64,000 nt of DNA from JAYWGN01 sp043778255 (lineage in GTDB: Bacteria > Bacteroidota > Bacteroidia > Chitinophagales > Chitinophagaceae): NCBI GenBank assembly GCA_043778255.1, contig JAYWGN010000030.1, positions 1-64,000 on the forward strand, given 5' to 3'. The notes below the pieces were generated by a model. The model was not told where the DNA came from, ran no database searches, and worked only from the letters and a program-made list of their open reading frames with translations. This document shows positions 52,724-62,939 of the stretch, one piece after another. Both the position numbers and the translations under genes were made by a program. Positions within the stretch are counted from its first letter, which is position 1, and every line of letters starts with the position of its first letter.

Positions 52724-52731
52724 TAAATTTG
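52724..52731 (+). promoter_or_regulatory. -7 box TAAATTTG of trpA, adjacent to start
   Basis: An exact TAnnTTTG match with 4 nt between the motif and the ATG at 52736. Confidence 0.6.
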
Positions 52732-52735
52732 CAGA

Positions 52736-53512
52736 ATGAATGCAACTCCACTTCAACAATTATTTGCTGCCAAGCATAAAAATATACTAAATATTTACTG
52801 CACTGCAGGTTACCCAACCTTACACGATACTGCCAAGGTAATAGCAGCCTTACAACATAACGGAGCCGATATTATAGAACTTGGTATGCCTTACAGCGAC
52901 CCTGTAGCCGATGGCGAAACAATACAACAAAGTAATGCAATTGCATTGCAAAATGGTATGACAATTGCCCTACTGCTACAACAATTAAATGATTGTAAAG
53001 CCACAATAAAAATACCGCTAATACTAATGGGTTACTTAAACCCAATACTACAATTTGGCTTCGAAAAATTTTGCGAAGCAGCAAATAAAGCAGGAGTAAG
53101 TGGCTTAATAATACCCGATATACCTGTGGTAGCCTATACCAATACTTATAAAGCAATAGTAGAAAAATATAATTTGAATTTTATATTTTTAATAACGCCT
53201 AACACAAGTATAGAACGTATAAAATTGTTAGATAGCCTAAGTACAGGGTTTATATACGCCGTATCGTCAAATGCTACAACAGGCGCTAGTAAAGACTTTA
53301 ATGATGTAAATACCTACCTGCAACAATTGCAAAGTTTACAATTACGTAACCCAATATTAGTAGGCTTTGGTATTAAAGATAAAGCTACATTCACCACAGC
53401 CTGTACTTACACTAATGGTGCTATTATTGGTTCGGCTTATATACAAGCCTTACAAAGTGGTACTGATATTGAAACAACGACAACAAATTTTTTACAAAAA
53501 ATATTGAATTAA
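52736..53512 (+). CDS. trpA: Tryptophan synthase alpha chain
   Basis: A 258-aa TIM-barrel protein that cleaves indole-3-glycerol phosphate to indole and glyceraldehyde-3-phosphate and passes indole to TrpB. It has the catalytic Glu in IIELGMPYSDPVADG (Glu about 48, Asp about 59), QQSNAIALQNG, GLIIPDIPV, FIYAVSSNATTGA and the phosphate-binding LVGFGIKDK and AIIGSAYI. No other trp gene is next to it, so the trp operon is probably split. A -7 box ending 4 nt before the ATG suggests a leaderless transcript. Confidence 0.96.
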   Translation: MNATPLQQLFAAKHKNILNIYCTAGYPTLHDTAKVIAALQHNGADIIELGMPYSDPVADGETIQQSNAIALQNGMTIALLLQQLNDCKATIKIPLILMGYLNPILQFGFEKFCEAANKAGVSGLIIPDIPVVAYTNTYKAIVEKYNLNFIFLITPNTSIERIKLLDSLSTGFIYAVSSNATTGASKDFNDVNTYLQQLQSLQLRNPILVGFGIKDKATFTTACTYTNGAIIGSAYIQALQSGTDIETTTTNFLQKILN

Positions 53513-53575
53513 ACACTAAACTTATTTGGTAAACTTCAACATTACTACAATTGCTAAGTACTATAAAAACAACCC

Positions 53576-54634
53576 TTAAAAACTCGGTGATTTGCAACGC
53601 ATATTTTTAGGTCCTTTGCTATTTACAAATATTCCGTTGTGTATTATGCTTATTTCATTAGCCCCTCGTCTGCCATTAAAAGCGCCTAATTTGCTTACCG
53701 TAGCATCGTAAGTAAAGGTAGCCGTTACCGATTTGTGCTTAATGCCAATCATTGGTATGGCAGCATCGCTTAGCCTATAATAAGCCCCTGCTATAAGTTG
53801 TGATTGTCCACCCTCACCACTTAAATTGTATTGTAAATTGCCCCCTACATTAACCTCATACGCCTTTTGCATATAACTTATATAAGCCTGGGGGTTTACT
53901 ATTACTTGATCGTTAAGTTTGAAACTACCGTTAAAAAATGCCGTATAACGTTGGGCTAATTTGTTATCGTAATTGCTAGTTGGTTTAAAAAAAGTTTCCT
54001 TTGGTTTGTTAAGGTGTTGCACCGAAAACCCGAAGTTCAAATAACTTTCGTCAGTTGGAAAAGCTGCATAATTAATACCTACATTCAAATCAAAATAACG
54101 AATGGCTGTGGTAGCAAATGTTTCGCCGGTAGGAGCATTAATATCAAAAAATTTTCCGTTCCATTGGTTATCAAATGTAAGTTTGGTAGGGTTAATACTT
54201 TTTTGTACCATACCACCTTGAAAGCCCACACTTAACAAATTAGCTTCGCCTACAAGTTGGTGATAAGCTACAGATGCATATACTTTGTTGCTTTGCAGTG
54301 CACCGCTACCTGCCTCATCTCTTAGTAATACCGCACCTACACCAAACCATCCATTATAAAATTTATCTTTAGCTACTTGTGCATCGGCAAAAAAACTAGA
54401 GGTTTTGTAGGGTACAGGTATAGTTGCCCATTGGTTGCGGTAGTTGCCACCTACTCTATAATCCACATCGGGCATAAAGCCAGTATTGGCAGGGTTGCAG
54501 GTAAGTGGCGAATTATAAAATTGTGAAAAATGTAAATCTTGTGCAGATGCATAATTAAGAAACATAAAAATGATGCAACTAAGCATAGTAAAGTTATGCT
54601 TACCGTGTTTGATATTTTTTATAATTCCGCTCAT
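53576..54634 (-). CDS. PorP/SprF-family type IX secretion membrane protein
   Basis: A 352-aa outer-membrane protein with the family opening QDLHFSQFYNSPLTCNPANTGFM after a signal peptide ending NYASA. It continues with VGGNYRNQWATIPVPYKTSSFFADAQV and beta-barrel strands to the C-terminus (IAGAYYRLSDAAIPMIGIKHKSVTATFTYDAT). In Flavobacterium SprF is needed to secrete SprB, and PorP/SprF genes sit next to their type B cargo. Here it lies 31 bp downstream of the 1174-aa type B cargo. The internal Met at residue 17 is an alternative start. Confidence 0.92.
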   Translation of the reverse strand: MSGIIKNIKHGKHNFTMLSCIIFMFLNYASAQDLHFSQFYNSPLTCNPANTGFMPDVDYRVGGNYRNQWATIPVPYKTSSFFADAQVAKDKFYNGWFGVGAVLLRDEAGSGALQSNKVYASVAYHQLVGEANLLSVGFQGGMVQKSINPTKLTFDNQWNGKFFDINAPTGETFATTAIRYFDLNVGINYAAFPTDESYLNFGFSVQHLNKPKETFFKPTSNYDNKLAQRYTAFFNGSFKLNDQVIVNPQAYISYMQKAYEVNVGGNLQYNLSGEGGQSQLIAGAYYRLSDAAIPMIGIKHKSVTATFTYDATVSKLGAFNGRRGANEISIIHNGIFVNSKGPKNMRCKSPSF

Positions 54635-54665
54635 TTTTTATTTAATTTCCTTAGTTATATTGTAG

Positions 54666-57600
54666 TTATCGTATCAACGTTATATCACCCGATTTTTTTA
54701 CTTTTTGCCCATCGCTAAGCTCTACTAATAAGGTATAAGCATAAGCATCCATTGGTTGTAGTTTACCTTTGTATATACCGTTCCAGCCTACGTTACGTTG
54801 GTTTGTTTCAAATACTATTTGTCCCCAACGGTTAAATATTCGCCAATTTATTGTTTTAATTCCAAAGCCTCTTACAAATACTTTATCGTTAACGCCATCG
54901 CCATTTGGCGTAAATGCATTGGCTATATCTAGTGCAGGTTCTATACGAGCTAATACACTGTAGCAAGTAGTATCGGTACAGCCAAATTGATTACTTGCTG
55001 TAAGGCATACATTAAATGTACCACTTGCATTATATTGATACAATGGGTTAGTGAGGGTGCTGCTATCGCCATCTCCAAATTTCCATACATACTTATTGGC
55101 ATCTACACTTAGGTTAGTAAATTGTGTAGGTGTATTTATTAGCGACGGATTAGGACTAAACGTAAAATTGGCTACAGGTGTAGGGTTTATTGTAATTGAT
55201 TTACGAGTAGTATCGGTAAAGTTACAAGTGTTAGGATCGTTGGCTATAAGCGTTACCGTGTATGTACCCGGAGCAGAGTATATGTGTGTTGGGGTAATAG
55301 CTGTACTTGTACCACCATCGCCAAATTGCCATTCAAATGTAGCCCCTGCTAATGAAGTATTGTTAAATGTGGCATTATAAGGTGCACAACCGTTATTATA
55401 AGTAAAGTCTGCTTTTACTGTAGTTGATAATCTAAATATTTTAATAGCCGTATCGGGTGAGTTACAGTAATTGGTATCTTTCAATAATAACTTTACGGTA
55501 TAGTTGCCAGGAGCAGCATAAGTTTTGGGCTGTGGAGCATTGCCAGTAGTAATAAGTGGCGAACCATCGCCAAAATCCCATACAAAACTAGCCGTACCAA
55601 ACGGCTTAGCAGCTGGTGCAACTGATGTATTGGTAAATATATAGCTTAAGTTGAGGCAAGGTGGTTGTTTTAACCCTACATAATCAACCGTTGCCCTATC
55701 GTTACGTACTCTTATATTAATGTAAGCGGTATCACGTAAGTTACACGACAAGGAGTCAATTGCAATCATCATTACCCTATAATAACCTGCAGTATTAAAG
55801 GTATGGGTAACATTAGGGCTTGTAGTAGAAACCACAGGTGAACCATCTTTAAAATAAAATTCGTACCTAACAGCATTTAAAAATACGTCGCTAAAATCAA
55901 CTTTAAGTGGCACACAACCCGAGGTATCTGTTGCCTTCAAATCGGCACCAACACCTGTAAGGTTGAATCGTATTTTAGTCATACCAAGGTTGCAACCAGT
56001 AGCACCAGCACCATTAGATTGGCTAAAACTTCCAGCTGTGGTAGGATACTGAGCAGATCCTTGACTGTTGGCAAGTTGGCAACTAGCACAAGCTGCTTGG
56101 TATATATAACCCTTAGGGTCAAACCTACTTGTACCACCATCAACATGTTCGGATACTTGACTTATTGCCTGATTACCCCCAAAAAAACTACCAAACAGTT
56201 GAGATGTCGCATTCCGTTCTAATACAAAATAGTAAAAGTCTCGACCATCAGTAGCACTCTTCAAGGCATCGGGTGTAACACTTAAACCAGTAGTAGTTGT
56301 ATTATCAAATGGGGCATTTTCATAAACCCAACCACCCCAACCACTAACATAAACATTTTGGCATTTATCAACCAAAAAAGCAACAGGTGAAATATTAGGT
56401 AATATAGAGTTAGTACCAAACTTCGTTGAATATTCAATATTAGATAAATCTCTATTAAGTTTAGTTATAAACTGATGTGAACCTGCCTGGCTAAATGCTG
56501 CATTTATTACGGGCATATTACCTAAACTTAAACCAACAACATAAGGAAATCCAAACTTATCAAACTGTAAACCATATATTTGGTCGTAGCTAGAAGTTCC
56601 TAAATAAGTTGTTTTAATTATACTTGTTCCATCTGGTTTTATAATTGTAATAAAACCATCAGTACCGCCATTTGTTGAAGGACTTACCACACCTGTTTTA
56701 TCGCCTAACAAATTGTTACTCTCCGTACCACCTGCCACATATATATTACCATCAATGGGGTTAGTGTTAATTACATAAGCTGCATCGTTTAAGGACCCAC
56801 CAAAAAAACTACTAAAAACAAGGGTACTAAGGTTAGGCGTTGCTTTTATAATTACACCATCTTGCCCCCCACCACCATAATTGTTTTGAAATGCAAAGGG
56901 TGTTCTGAAAAAATTAGTAGATTTGGTACAAGATGCTAATATTATATTACCCGAAGCATCTATGTTAACTTCGCTACGTCCATCGTCGCCGTAATTATAT
57001 TGTAAAGAAGATTTTAATCTAGTTGCATTTATATTTACACCATCATCGTTAGACCCTGCAATTATCATAGAACCAATTAATCCATTACCAGCAGCATTTA
57101 GTTTGGTTATAAAAATATCATAACCACCACGTGTACCAAATAAAGAAGTAGTAGGATAGTTATTGGAACTAGTACGCCCTGCAATTACTAAATTGCCAGA
57201 AGCATCTGCTATTAAACTATGCGGTTGTTCATCTGCACTTCCACCTATATATGTTGCATATATTCTAGTGCTACCATTCGGGTTAAGTTTTATGATACTA
57301 ACATCATCAACTCCACCAAAATTTGTTTGAAATGCTCCGGGTGTAACTGGGAATCCAGGTTGGGTTCTACCTATTCCACCACCAAAGAAACTTTCATCAG
57401 GTCCATAAGTGGCAGAAAAACCCCAATTATCAGCGGTGCTGCCTGTATGAGTGCTAAATATTAATGTAGGGTCTATTACAAGTGGTAGGTTTTTATCATA
57501 ACTTTTTACTTTAAAACTTAATGTACTGCCTTCAAGTTGGTAACTTGAGTTAATTTTTTGTTTTTTGTTATCAATTAATTGGTAGGTATATGGTGCAAAC

Positions 57601-58190
57601 TCTTCAAATATTCCAATGCTGGTTTGTATTTGTAAGTTTCCAGTTTTGGTATTGAGGGTAAGTTTATTAACTCCTTTGTAAGCTAACTTTATATCTTTTA
57701 CCTCACCACCAGGTTTTACAATTAAATCGTACTTTAACGAACCGTTGCTACTATAATAATTAACATCAACATTTGGATAAATGTCGTTATACGTTAGGCT
57801 AGTAAAAGCTTTGCAATCTCTACCCCATTTACTTTGGTCGTTTCCAATTAAGTAATTTAGGTATCCTTCAGTTTTTTTTGCAGTTATTATTTCAGGTTTA
57901 ATTTTGGAGTTTAAGAAACTCACTTCCCAACTATGCCCATTTATTAATAGTGACTTTGCTGTTCCTTTTAAGTGTTCTTCAGCCTCAAAGTTGTTTAATT
58001 GTTGTGCATCGTATTGCACAATTTTGTAACCATTTTGAGTAAATGCAATTTGTCCGTTATTAATTTGCCCATTGTACAATATATTACTATCCCATTGGCC
58101 TTTGTTTTCTACAAATTCAATATACGATTGGGCATTTATTTGCGAAGCAAAACAAATTAAAAAAAATAGTATGTGCAATTTTACTTTCAA
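54666..58190 (-). CDS. T9SS type B cargo (SBBP/propeller, PKD domains, CHU_C tail)
   Basis: A 1174-aa secreted protein with a signal peptide (MKVKLHILFFLICFASQINAQ) and the DUF7948-like start FVENKGQWDSNILYNGQI. An SBBP-type propeller region (about 245-700: GGSADEQPHSLIADASGNLVIAGRT and related repeats) is followed by several PKD domains (about 790-1085, each with VWDFGDGS, EWQFGDGG or KFGDGDS). The gliding-motility-associated type B tail (about 1090-1174) is FTPNGDGVNDKVFVRG...IFNRWGQIVFETN...GWNGIYKGK...AYTLLVELSDGQKVKKSGDITLIR. Paired with the PorP/SprF gene just downstream. An adhesive or motility role is likely but unproven. Confidence 0.92.
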   Translation of the reverse strand: MKVKLHILFFLICFASQINAQSYIEFVENKGQWDSNILYNGQINNGQIAFTQNGYKIVQYDAQQLNNFEAEEHLKGTAKSLLINGHSWEVSFLNSKIKPEIITAKKTEGYLNYLIGNDQSKWGRDCKAFTSLTYNDIYPNVDVNYYSSNGSLKYDLIVKPGGEVKDIKLAYKGVNKLTLNTKTGNLQIQTSIGIFEEFAPYTYQLIDNKKQKINSSYQLEGSTLSFKVKSYDKNLPLVIDPTLIFSTHTGSTADNWGFSATYGPDESFFGGGIGRTQPGFPVTPGAFQTNFGGVDDVSIIKLNPNGSTRIYATYIGGSADEQPHSLIADASGNLVIAGRTSSNNYPTTSLFGTRGGYDIFITKLNAAGNGLIGSMIIAGSNDDGVNINATRLKSSLQYNYGDDGRSEVNIDASGNIILASCTKSTNFFRTPFAFQNNYGGGGQDGVIIKATPNLSTLVFSSFFGGSLNDAAYVINTNPIDGNIYVAGGTESNNLLGDKTGVVSPSTNGGTDGFITIIKPDGTSIIKTTYLGTSSYDQIYGLQFDKFGFPYVVGLSLGNMPVINAAFSQAGSHQFITKLNRDLSNIEYSTKFGTNSILPNISPVAFLVDKCQNVYVSGWGGWVYENAPFDNTTTTGLSVTPDALKSATDGRDFYYFVLERNATSQLFGSFFGGNQAISQVSEHVDGGTSRFDPKGYIYQAACASCQLANSQGSAQYPTTAGSFSQSNGAGATGCNLGMTKIRFNLTGVGADLKATDTSGCVPLKVDFSDVFLNAVRYEFYFKDGSPVVSTTSPNVTHTFNTAGYYRVMMIAIDSLSCNLRDTAYINIRVRNDRATVDYVGLKQPPCLNLSYIFTNTSVAPAAKPFGTASFVWDFGDGSPLITTGNAPQPKTYAAPGNYTVKLLLKDTNYCNSPDTAIKIFRLSTTVKADFTYNNGCAPYNATFNNTSLAGATFEWQFGDGGTSTAITPTHIYSAPGTYTVTLIANDPNTCNFTDTTRKSITINPTPVANFTFSPNPSLINTPTQFTNLSVDANKYVWKFGDGDSSTLTNPLYQYNASGTFNVCLTASNQFGCTDTTCYSVLARIEPALDIANAFTPNGDGVNDKVFVRGFGIKTINWRIFNRWGQIVFETNQRNVGWNGIYKGKLQPMDAYAYTLLVELSDGQKVKKSGDITLIR

Positions 58191-58309
58191 GTAATAGATT
58201 TTTAATTGGGTACAAGTTACTTATTATTAACGATATTATGTTGTCAAAAGTTTGGTTTTAACATTTTAATGACCGTACTATTACAACTACAAAAAATTAT
58301 AAAATTTGC

Positions 58310-60349
58310 TTAGCTTATTTTACCCCAACTCGTTTTATGTTGTATAGATGCCATGTAATTTTTAATACACAAATTTTGTTCCAATATTAATGTTGGGTCG
58401 TTAGCTACCATTGTTTGAGCATAAGTTCGGGCTGTTTCCAATATTACTTTATCGGCCACTATATCTACCAATTTAAAGTCCAAAGCACCACTCTGCCTTG
58501 TACCTTCTATATCGCCAGGGCCACGTATTTCAAGGTCTTTTTCGGCTATTTTAAAGCCATCGTTAGTGTGTGTCATTATACCCAACCTTTGCTTGCCCAC
58601 ATGGCTTATTTTGTTACTTGTTAAAAGTATGCAAAAACTTTTTTCGCCACCTCTGCCCACTCTTCCTCTTAATTGGTGTAGCTGCGATAAGCCAAATTTT
58701 TCAGCACTTTCTATTACCATTACTGTAGCATTAGGTACATCTACACCTACCTCTATTACAGTAGTACTTACCATTATTTGGGTTTCACCTTTTACAAACC
58801 GTTGCATATTAGCTTCTTTCTGTTCGGCTTTCATTTTGCCATGCACCATACTTATCCAATATTTTGGTTCGGGAAAAAATGCTTTTACGTTTTCGTAACC
58901 TTGCATAAGGTTTTCATAATCAAGCTTTGTGCTTTCCTCTATTAACGGAAATATAATGTAGCATTGCCGTCCTTTACTTATTTCATCTTTTATAAAGTCC
59001 ATTACTTTAGTTCTATAATCGTCAAACTTATGAATAGTTTTTATAAGTTGCCTACCAGGTGGTAGTTCGTCAATGGTGCTAATTTCCAAATCGCCATAGG
59101 CCGTCATAGCAAGGGTTCGGGGTATTGGTGTAGCAGTCATTACTAGTATATGTGGTAGTACATTATTTTTTTTCCATAGGGTACTACGTTGGGCTACGCC
59201 AAATTTATGCTGTTCATCTATTACTGCCAATCCAAGGTTTTTAAACACTACTACGGGTTCTATTAAGGCATGGGTGCCTATAAGCAAGTGTATTTCGCCA
59301 TCGGCTAATTGGGCTAATATTTTACGCCTAGCTGCTGCCTTGGTGCTGCCTGTAAGTATAGCTACATTAATGGGTAAGGGTAGCAATTGTTGTAGTATTT
59401 TATTATAGTGTTGTTGGGCCAATATTTCGGTAGGTGCCATAAGGCAAGTTTGGTAATTGTTGCCCACTGCTATAAGCATACACATTAGTGCCACCATTGT
59501 TTTTCCGCTACCAACATCACCTTGCAATAGGCGGTTCATTTGCTTACCAGTAGCCATATTTAACCTTATTTCTTTTATCACTCTTTTTTGGGCATTGGTA
59601 AGTACAAAGGGTAAGTAGTTATTATAAAATGTAGTAAAATAATCGCCTACCGTATCAAACACAAAGCCTTTGCTGTATTGGTTTCGGTGTATTTGTACTA
59701 ATTGTAATCGGGTTTGTGCTATAAAAAATTCTTCAAATTTAAGTCGCCTCAATGCTTGGTCATAATGGGCTGTACTTTCGGGGAAATGTATTTGTACAAA
59801 TGCATTAAACCTGCTCATTAGTTTCAGGCTTTTGAGTATGTTTTCTGGTATATTTTCGGGTATATCTTTTGGGCTAAGTTGCTGTATTAATTCAGTAGTT
59901 ATTTTGGCAATTGCCCTACCACTTAAGCCCCTTACTTTTAGTTTTTCGGTACTTGAGTATATAGGGTCAAGCACTTTTTTGGCAGTGGGTTGGTTTGGGG
60001 TAAATGTTTCTATTTCGGCATGGCTTATTTGCGGAGTACCCATAAAGTAACTCACCTTACCAAATACTATATAAACTTGCCCAGCTACCAATAATTTTTC
60101 TACCCAATTAATGCCTTGAAACCAAACTAATTCTAACTCACCTGTACCATCGTATAATATAGCTTTTAATCGTTTTGCTCTATTTTCGCCTACTACTTCT
60201 ATATTCTTTATTTTGCCTGCAAACTGGTGGTAATCTGTATCTCCTTGAAGTTCTGCAATTTTTTTTATAGTAGTTTTATCTAAATGCCTTAGTGGAAAAT
60301 GATGGAGCAAATCACCAAATGTAAATATTTGCAACTCCTTACGAAGCAA
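58310..60349 (-). CDS. recG: ATP-dependent DNA helicase RecG (conserved N-terminus continues upstream)
   Basis: A helicase that reverses stalled replication forks and processes Holliday junctions. From the TTG at 60349 it is 679 aa, with wedge OB domain, Walker A GDVGSGKTMVA (about 273-283), DEQH in VIDEQHKFG (about 376), QLRGRVGRGG and the C-terminal RecG region. The frame stays open upstream to a stop at 60431 and encodes QPIEYLKGVGTLRGDLLRKEL. The IEYLKGVG part is the conserved RecG N-terminus, so the real start is upstream. No ATG, GTG or TTG is available there. Candidates are ATT at 60421 or ATA at 60403. The family's usual length is near 700 aa, which fits the extended form. Confidence 0.93.
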   Translation of the reverse strand: MLRKELQIFTFGDLLHHFPLRHLDKTTIKKIAELQGDTDYHQFAGKIKNIEVVGENRAKRLKAILYDGTGELELVWFQGINWVEKLLVAGQVYIVFGKVSYFMGTPQISHAEIETFTPNQPTAKKVLDPIYSSTEKLKVRGLSGRAIAKITTELIQQLSPKDIPENIPENILKSLKLMSRFNAFVQIHFPESTAHYDQALRRLKFEEFFIAQTRLQLVQIHRNQYSKGFVFDTVGDYFTTFYNNYLPFVLTNAQKRVIKEIRLNMATGKQMNRLLQGDVGSGKTMVALMCMLIAVGNNYQTCLMAPTEILAQQHYNKILQQLLPLPINVAILTGSTKAAARRKILAQLADGEIHLLIGTHALIEPVVVFKNLGLAVIDEQHKFGVAQRSTLWKKNNVLPHILVMTATPIPRTLAMTAYGDLEISTIDELPPGRQLIKTIHKFDDYRTKVMDFIKDEISKGRQCYIIFPLIEESTKLDYENLMQGYENVKAFFPEPKYWISMVHGKMKAEQKEANMQRFVKGETQIMVSTTVIEVGVDVPNATVMVIESAEKFGLSQLHQLRGRVGRGGEKSFCILLTSNKISHVGKQRLGIMTHTNDGFKIAEKDLEIRGPGDIEGTRQSGALDFKLVDIVADKVILETARTYAQTMVANDPTLILEQNLCIKNYMASIQHKTSWGKIS

Positions 60350-60683
60350 GTCGCCACGTAAAGTACCTACACCTTTGAGGTACTCAATTGGTTGGGTTAA
60401 TATGGTTGTAGATTGGCTAATTTGTTTTAATTAATACTCTAGTTTTACAATTGCAAAAAGTTTTGGGAATGTTACTTTTTTTTATACTGTAAAAATAAAT
60501 AAAACTAACCACTGAATGATCATTTAAAAAAATGATTTTTTTTAAATTTTTTTACACAACAACTTATATAATAATTGCAATAATTTACTTACAGTAAAAA
60601 TGCATTTGTAATAATAAAGGCTAACAAAAATAATTAACTACCAATAATTACATTGCAATGACAGTACACTTGTAGCAAACATT

Positions 60684-60691
60684 TAATTTTG
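60684..60691 (+). promoter_or_regulatory. -7 box TAATTTTG of the 60712 gene
   Basis: An exact TAnnTTTG match, with 20 nt between the motif and the ATG. The rest of the 60431-60683 interval is AT-rich and shows no gene. Confidence 0.5.
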
Positions 60692-60711
60692 CAAAAAATA
60701 AATAATACTTT

Positions 60712-61782
60712 ATGCCAAAAGCATTTTTAATCTTATTAATAATAGCTACCAACTATGTGGCTATAGCCCAAAAAGCAGATGATACTTTGCATTATAACGA
60801 CGAAAAACATTTTGCAAATATGCAACAACTTACATTTGGTGGCGATAATGCAGAAGCCTACTTTAGTTACGATGGGAGTATGATAACTTTTCAACGTACT
60901 GCACCTAAAGATGGTGTAGAGTGTGACCAAATATTTATTGGTAAATTACCAAAAAATGGTGAAAAATTTACTTATAAACTACTAAGTACAGGCAAAGGAC
61001 GTACTACTTGTAGTTTTTTTACTAAAGATAATAAACATGTAATATATGCCTCTACACACTTAGCCGAAAATGCTTGTCCACCACCTGTTGATAAAGCTAA
61101 ATATGGCAACAAATATATATGGCCCATATTTGAAAGTATGGATATATTTAAAGCCGACCTTAATGGTAATATAGTACAACAACTTACTACTACAAAGGGT
61201 TACGATGCCGAGGGAACTATAAGCCCCGATGGTAAAACTATGGTATTTACTAGCACCCGTGATGGTGATTTGGATTTATACACCATGAATTTGAAAACCC
61301 TAAAGGTAAAAAGAATTACCACAGCATTAGGCTATGACGGTGGTGCATGGATAAGCCCAAATGGTAAGCAAATAGTGTGGAGAGCTAGCCGACCTACTAC
61401 CGAAGCTGAAATAAAAGAATACAAAGAATTATTTGCCGAAAACCTAGTAGCACCTACAAGTATGGAAGTATGGACAGCTAATATTGATGGCACTAATGCA
61501 AAGCAAATTACAAAATTAGGCAAGGCCAATTGGGCACCAAACTTTATGCCCGATGGTAAACGAATTATATATTGTAGCAATAGCGAATACCCTCGGGGCT
61601 TTCCTTTTAATATGTACATAACAGATATTAATGGCAATGGACGTGAAAAAATAAGCCGTGATAAAGGGTTTGACGCCTTTCCAATGTTTAGCCCTAATGG
61701 CAAAAAATTTATATTTTCAAGTAATAGAAATAATGGTGGTACTAGAGACACCAATTTGTTTATAGCCGATTGGGTAGAATAA
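60712..61782 (+). CDS. TolB-like PD40 beta-propeller exported protein
   Basis: A 356-aa protein with a signal peptide (MPKAFLILLIIATNYVAIAQ) and PD40/TolB-like blades: QQLTFGGDNAEAYFSYDGSMITFQR, GYDAEGTISPDGKTMVFTSTRDGDLDLYTMN, GYDGGAWISPNGKQIVWRASRP, WAPNFMPDGKRIIYCSN and FDAFPMFSPNGKKFIFSSNRN. Such propellers act in periplasm or outer membrane as binding platforms. No pal/tol genes adjoin. Alone behind its own promoter. Confidence 0.9.
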   Translation: MPKAFLILLIIATNYVAIAQKADDTLHYNDEKHFANMQQLTFGGDNAEAYFSYDGSMITFQRTAPKDGVECDQIFIGKLPKNGEKFTYKLLSTGKGRTTCSFFTKDNKHVIYASTHLAENACPPPVDKAKYGNKYIWPIFESMDIFKADLNGNIVQQLTTTKGYDAEGTISPDGKTMVFTSTRDGDLDLYTMNLKTLKVKRITTALGYDGGAWISPNGKQIVWRASRPTTEAEIKEYKELFAENLVAPTSMEVWTANIDGTNAKQITKLGKANWAPNFMPDGKRIIYCSNSEYPRGFPFNMYITDINGNGREKISRDKGFDAFPMFSPNGKKFIFSSNRNNGGTRDTNLFIADWVE

Positions 61783-61824
61783 TTAATTAAACACATTAAA
61801 TACCTTAGTAGTTAATTATGAGTG

Positions 61825-61832
61825 TATTTTTG
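61825..61832 (+). promoter_or_regulatory. -7 box TATTTTTG of the DUF3810 gene
   Basis: An exact TAnnTTTG match. It overlaps the GTG at 61832 and so supports the ATG at 61841 as the start, with a leader of only a few nt. Confidence 0.5.
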
Positions 61833-61840
61833 TGGGCAAT

Positions 61841-62923
61841 ATGAACAAAAGGTCATTTATAAATAACCACAAAGCAATATTAGTTGGCTTATTATTGGTA
61901 TTGCTAGTACAAATAATAGGTAGCAGTAGTTACCTTATTGAGCAATATTACTTACCTTATTTTTATACACCGTATTCCAAATTATTACGATTTATATTTG
62001 GTTGGTTACCCTTTAGTATTGGTGATGTATTGTATTATTTAGCCATCTGTTGGGTGCTTTACGCTTTGTATTATTTGGTAAAAAAAATTTGGCAAAAACA
62101 TTTTACAAAAAAAATAGCCTTTGCTCTAGTAAAAAAAATGCTAACATTTGCATTGTATTTATATGCATTTTTTTATTTGGCTTGGGGCTTACATTATAAC
62201 CGAAAAAGCATAGCAACTACATTAAATATAACAACAACTACATATAACAAAACAGATTTGCAACAGATGCTTACTGAATTAGTAAGTAAAATAAATACAC
62301 TGGCAGAAAGTGTAGTCAAAGAGGAAAATTTCAACTTTAATAACATAAAACCTTTTGCCGTAAAGGCTTACAGCAATGTTGCAGTACAATATCCTTACCT
62401 ACAATATACTAATACTAGTATTAAAAAATCGATGTTTTCCTTAGCTGCTAATTACCTCGGCTTTCAAGGGTATTACAACCCATTTACTGGCGAAGCCCAA
62501 GTAAATACCTACTTACCCAACTTTATGATACCCAATATAATGGTACACGAAATGGCTCACCAAATTGGTTACGCCTTTGAGGATGAGGCAAGTTTTGTAG
62601 GTTATTTAGCTATGCTAAAAAGTGATAATAATTACTTAAAATATTCCGTTTACTTCGATATGTTTTTATTTGCCTCAGCCGAGTTGTATAATAGAGATTA
62701 TAAAGCAGTAGATACTTTTGTAAAACAGTTACAACCCATTGCTAAAAAGCATTTGGTGCAATTTCAAACTTATAATAAGCAATACAACACGCCACTTGCC
62801 GATGCTAGTAATTGGGTATACAACAGTTATTTACATGCCAACAATATGCCCAATGGTATTAACACTTATAACCAAGTAATTGCTCTTGTAATGGCTTATA
62901 ATCGTAAAAACAATAACCCTTAA
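61841..62923 (+). CDS. DUF3810 membrane protein with zincin motif
   Basis: About 360 aa with an N-terminal membrane part (AILVGLLLVLLVQIIGSSSYL, IGDVLYYLAICWVLYALYYLV, KKMLTFALYLYAFFYLAWGLHYN). A soluble domain follows, with the zinc-binding HEMAHQIGYAFEDEASFVGY near 236, an HExxH-type site with a downstream Glu. The family is DUF3810 of Bacteroidota, probably membrane metallopeptidases of unknown substrate. The next gene, PolX, starts 16 bp after its stop, so the two may be coupled. Confidence 0.92.
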   Translation: MNKRSFINNHKAILVGLLLVLLVQIIGSSSYLIEQYYLPYFYTPYSKLLRFIFGWLPFSIGDVLYYLAICWVLYALYYLVKKIWQKHFTKKIAFALVKKMLTFALYLYAFFYLAWGLHYNRKSIATTLNITTTTYNKTDLQQMLTELVSKINTLAESVVKEENFNFNNIKPFAVKAYSNVAVQYPYLQYTNTSIKKSMFSLAANYLGFQGYYNPFTGEAQVNTYLPNFMIPNIMVHEMAHQIGYAFEDEASFVGYLAMLKSDNNYLKYSVYFDMFLFASAELYNRDYKAVDTFVKQLQPIAKKHLVQFQTYNKQYNTPLADASNWVYNSYLHANNMPNGINTYNQVIALVMAYNRKNNNP

Positions 62924-62939
62924 TTTACAATATTACATT

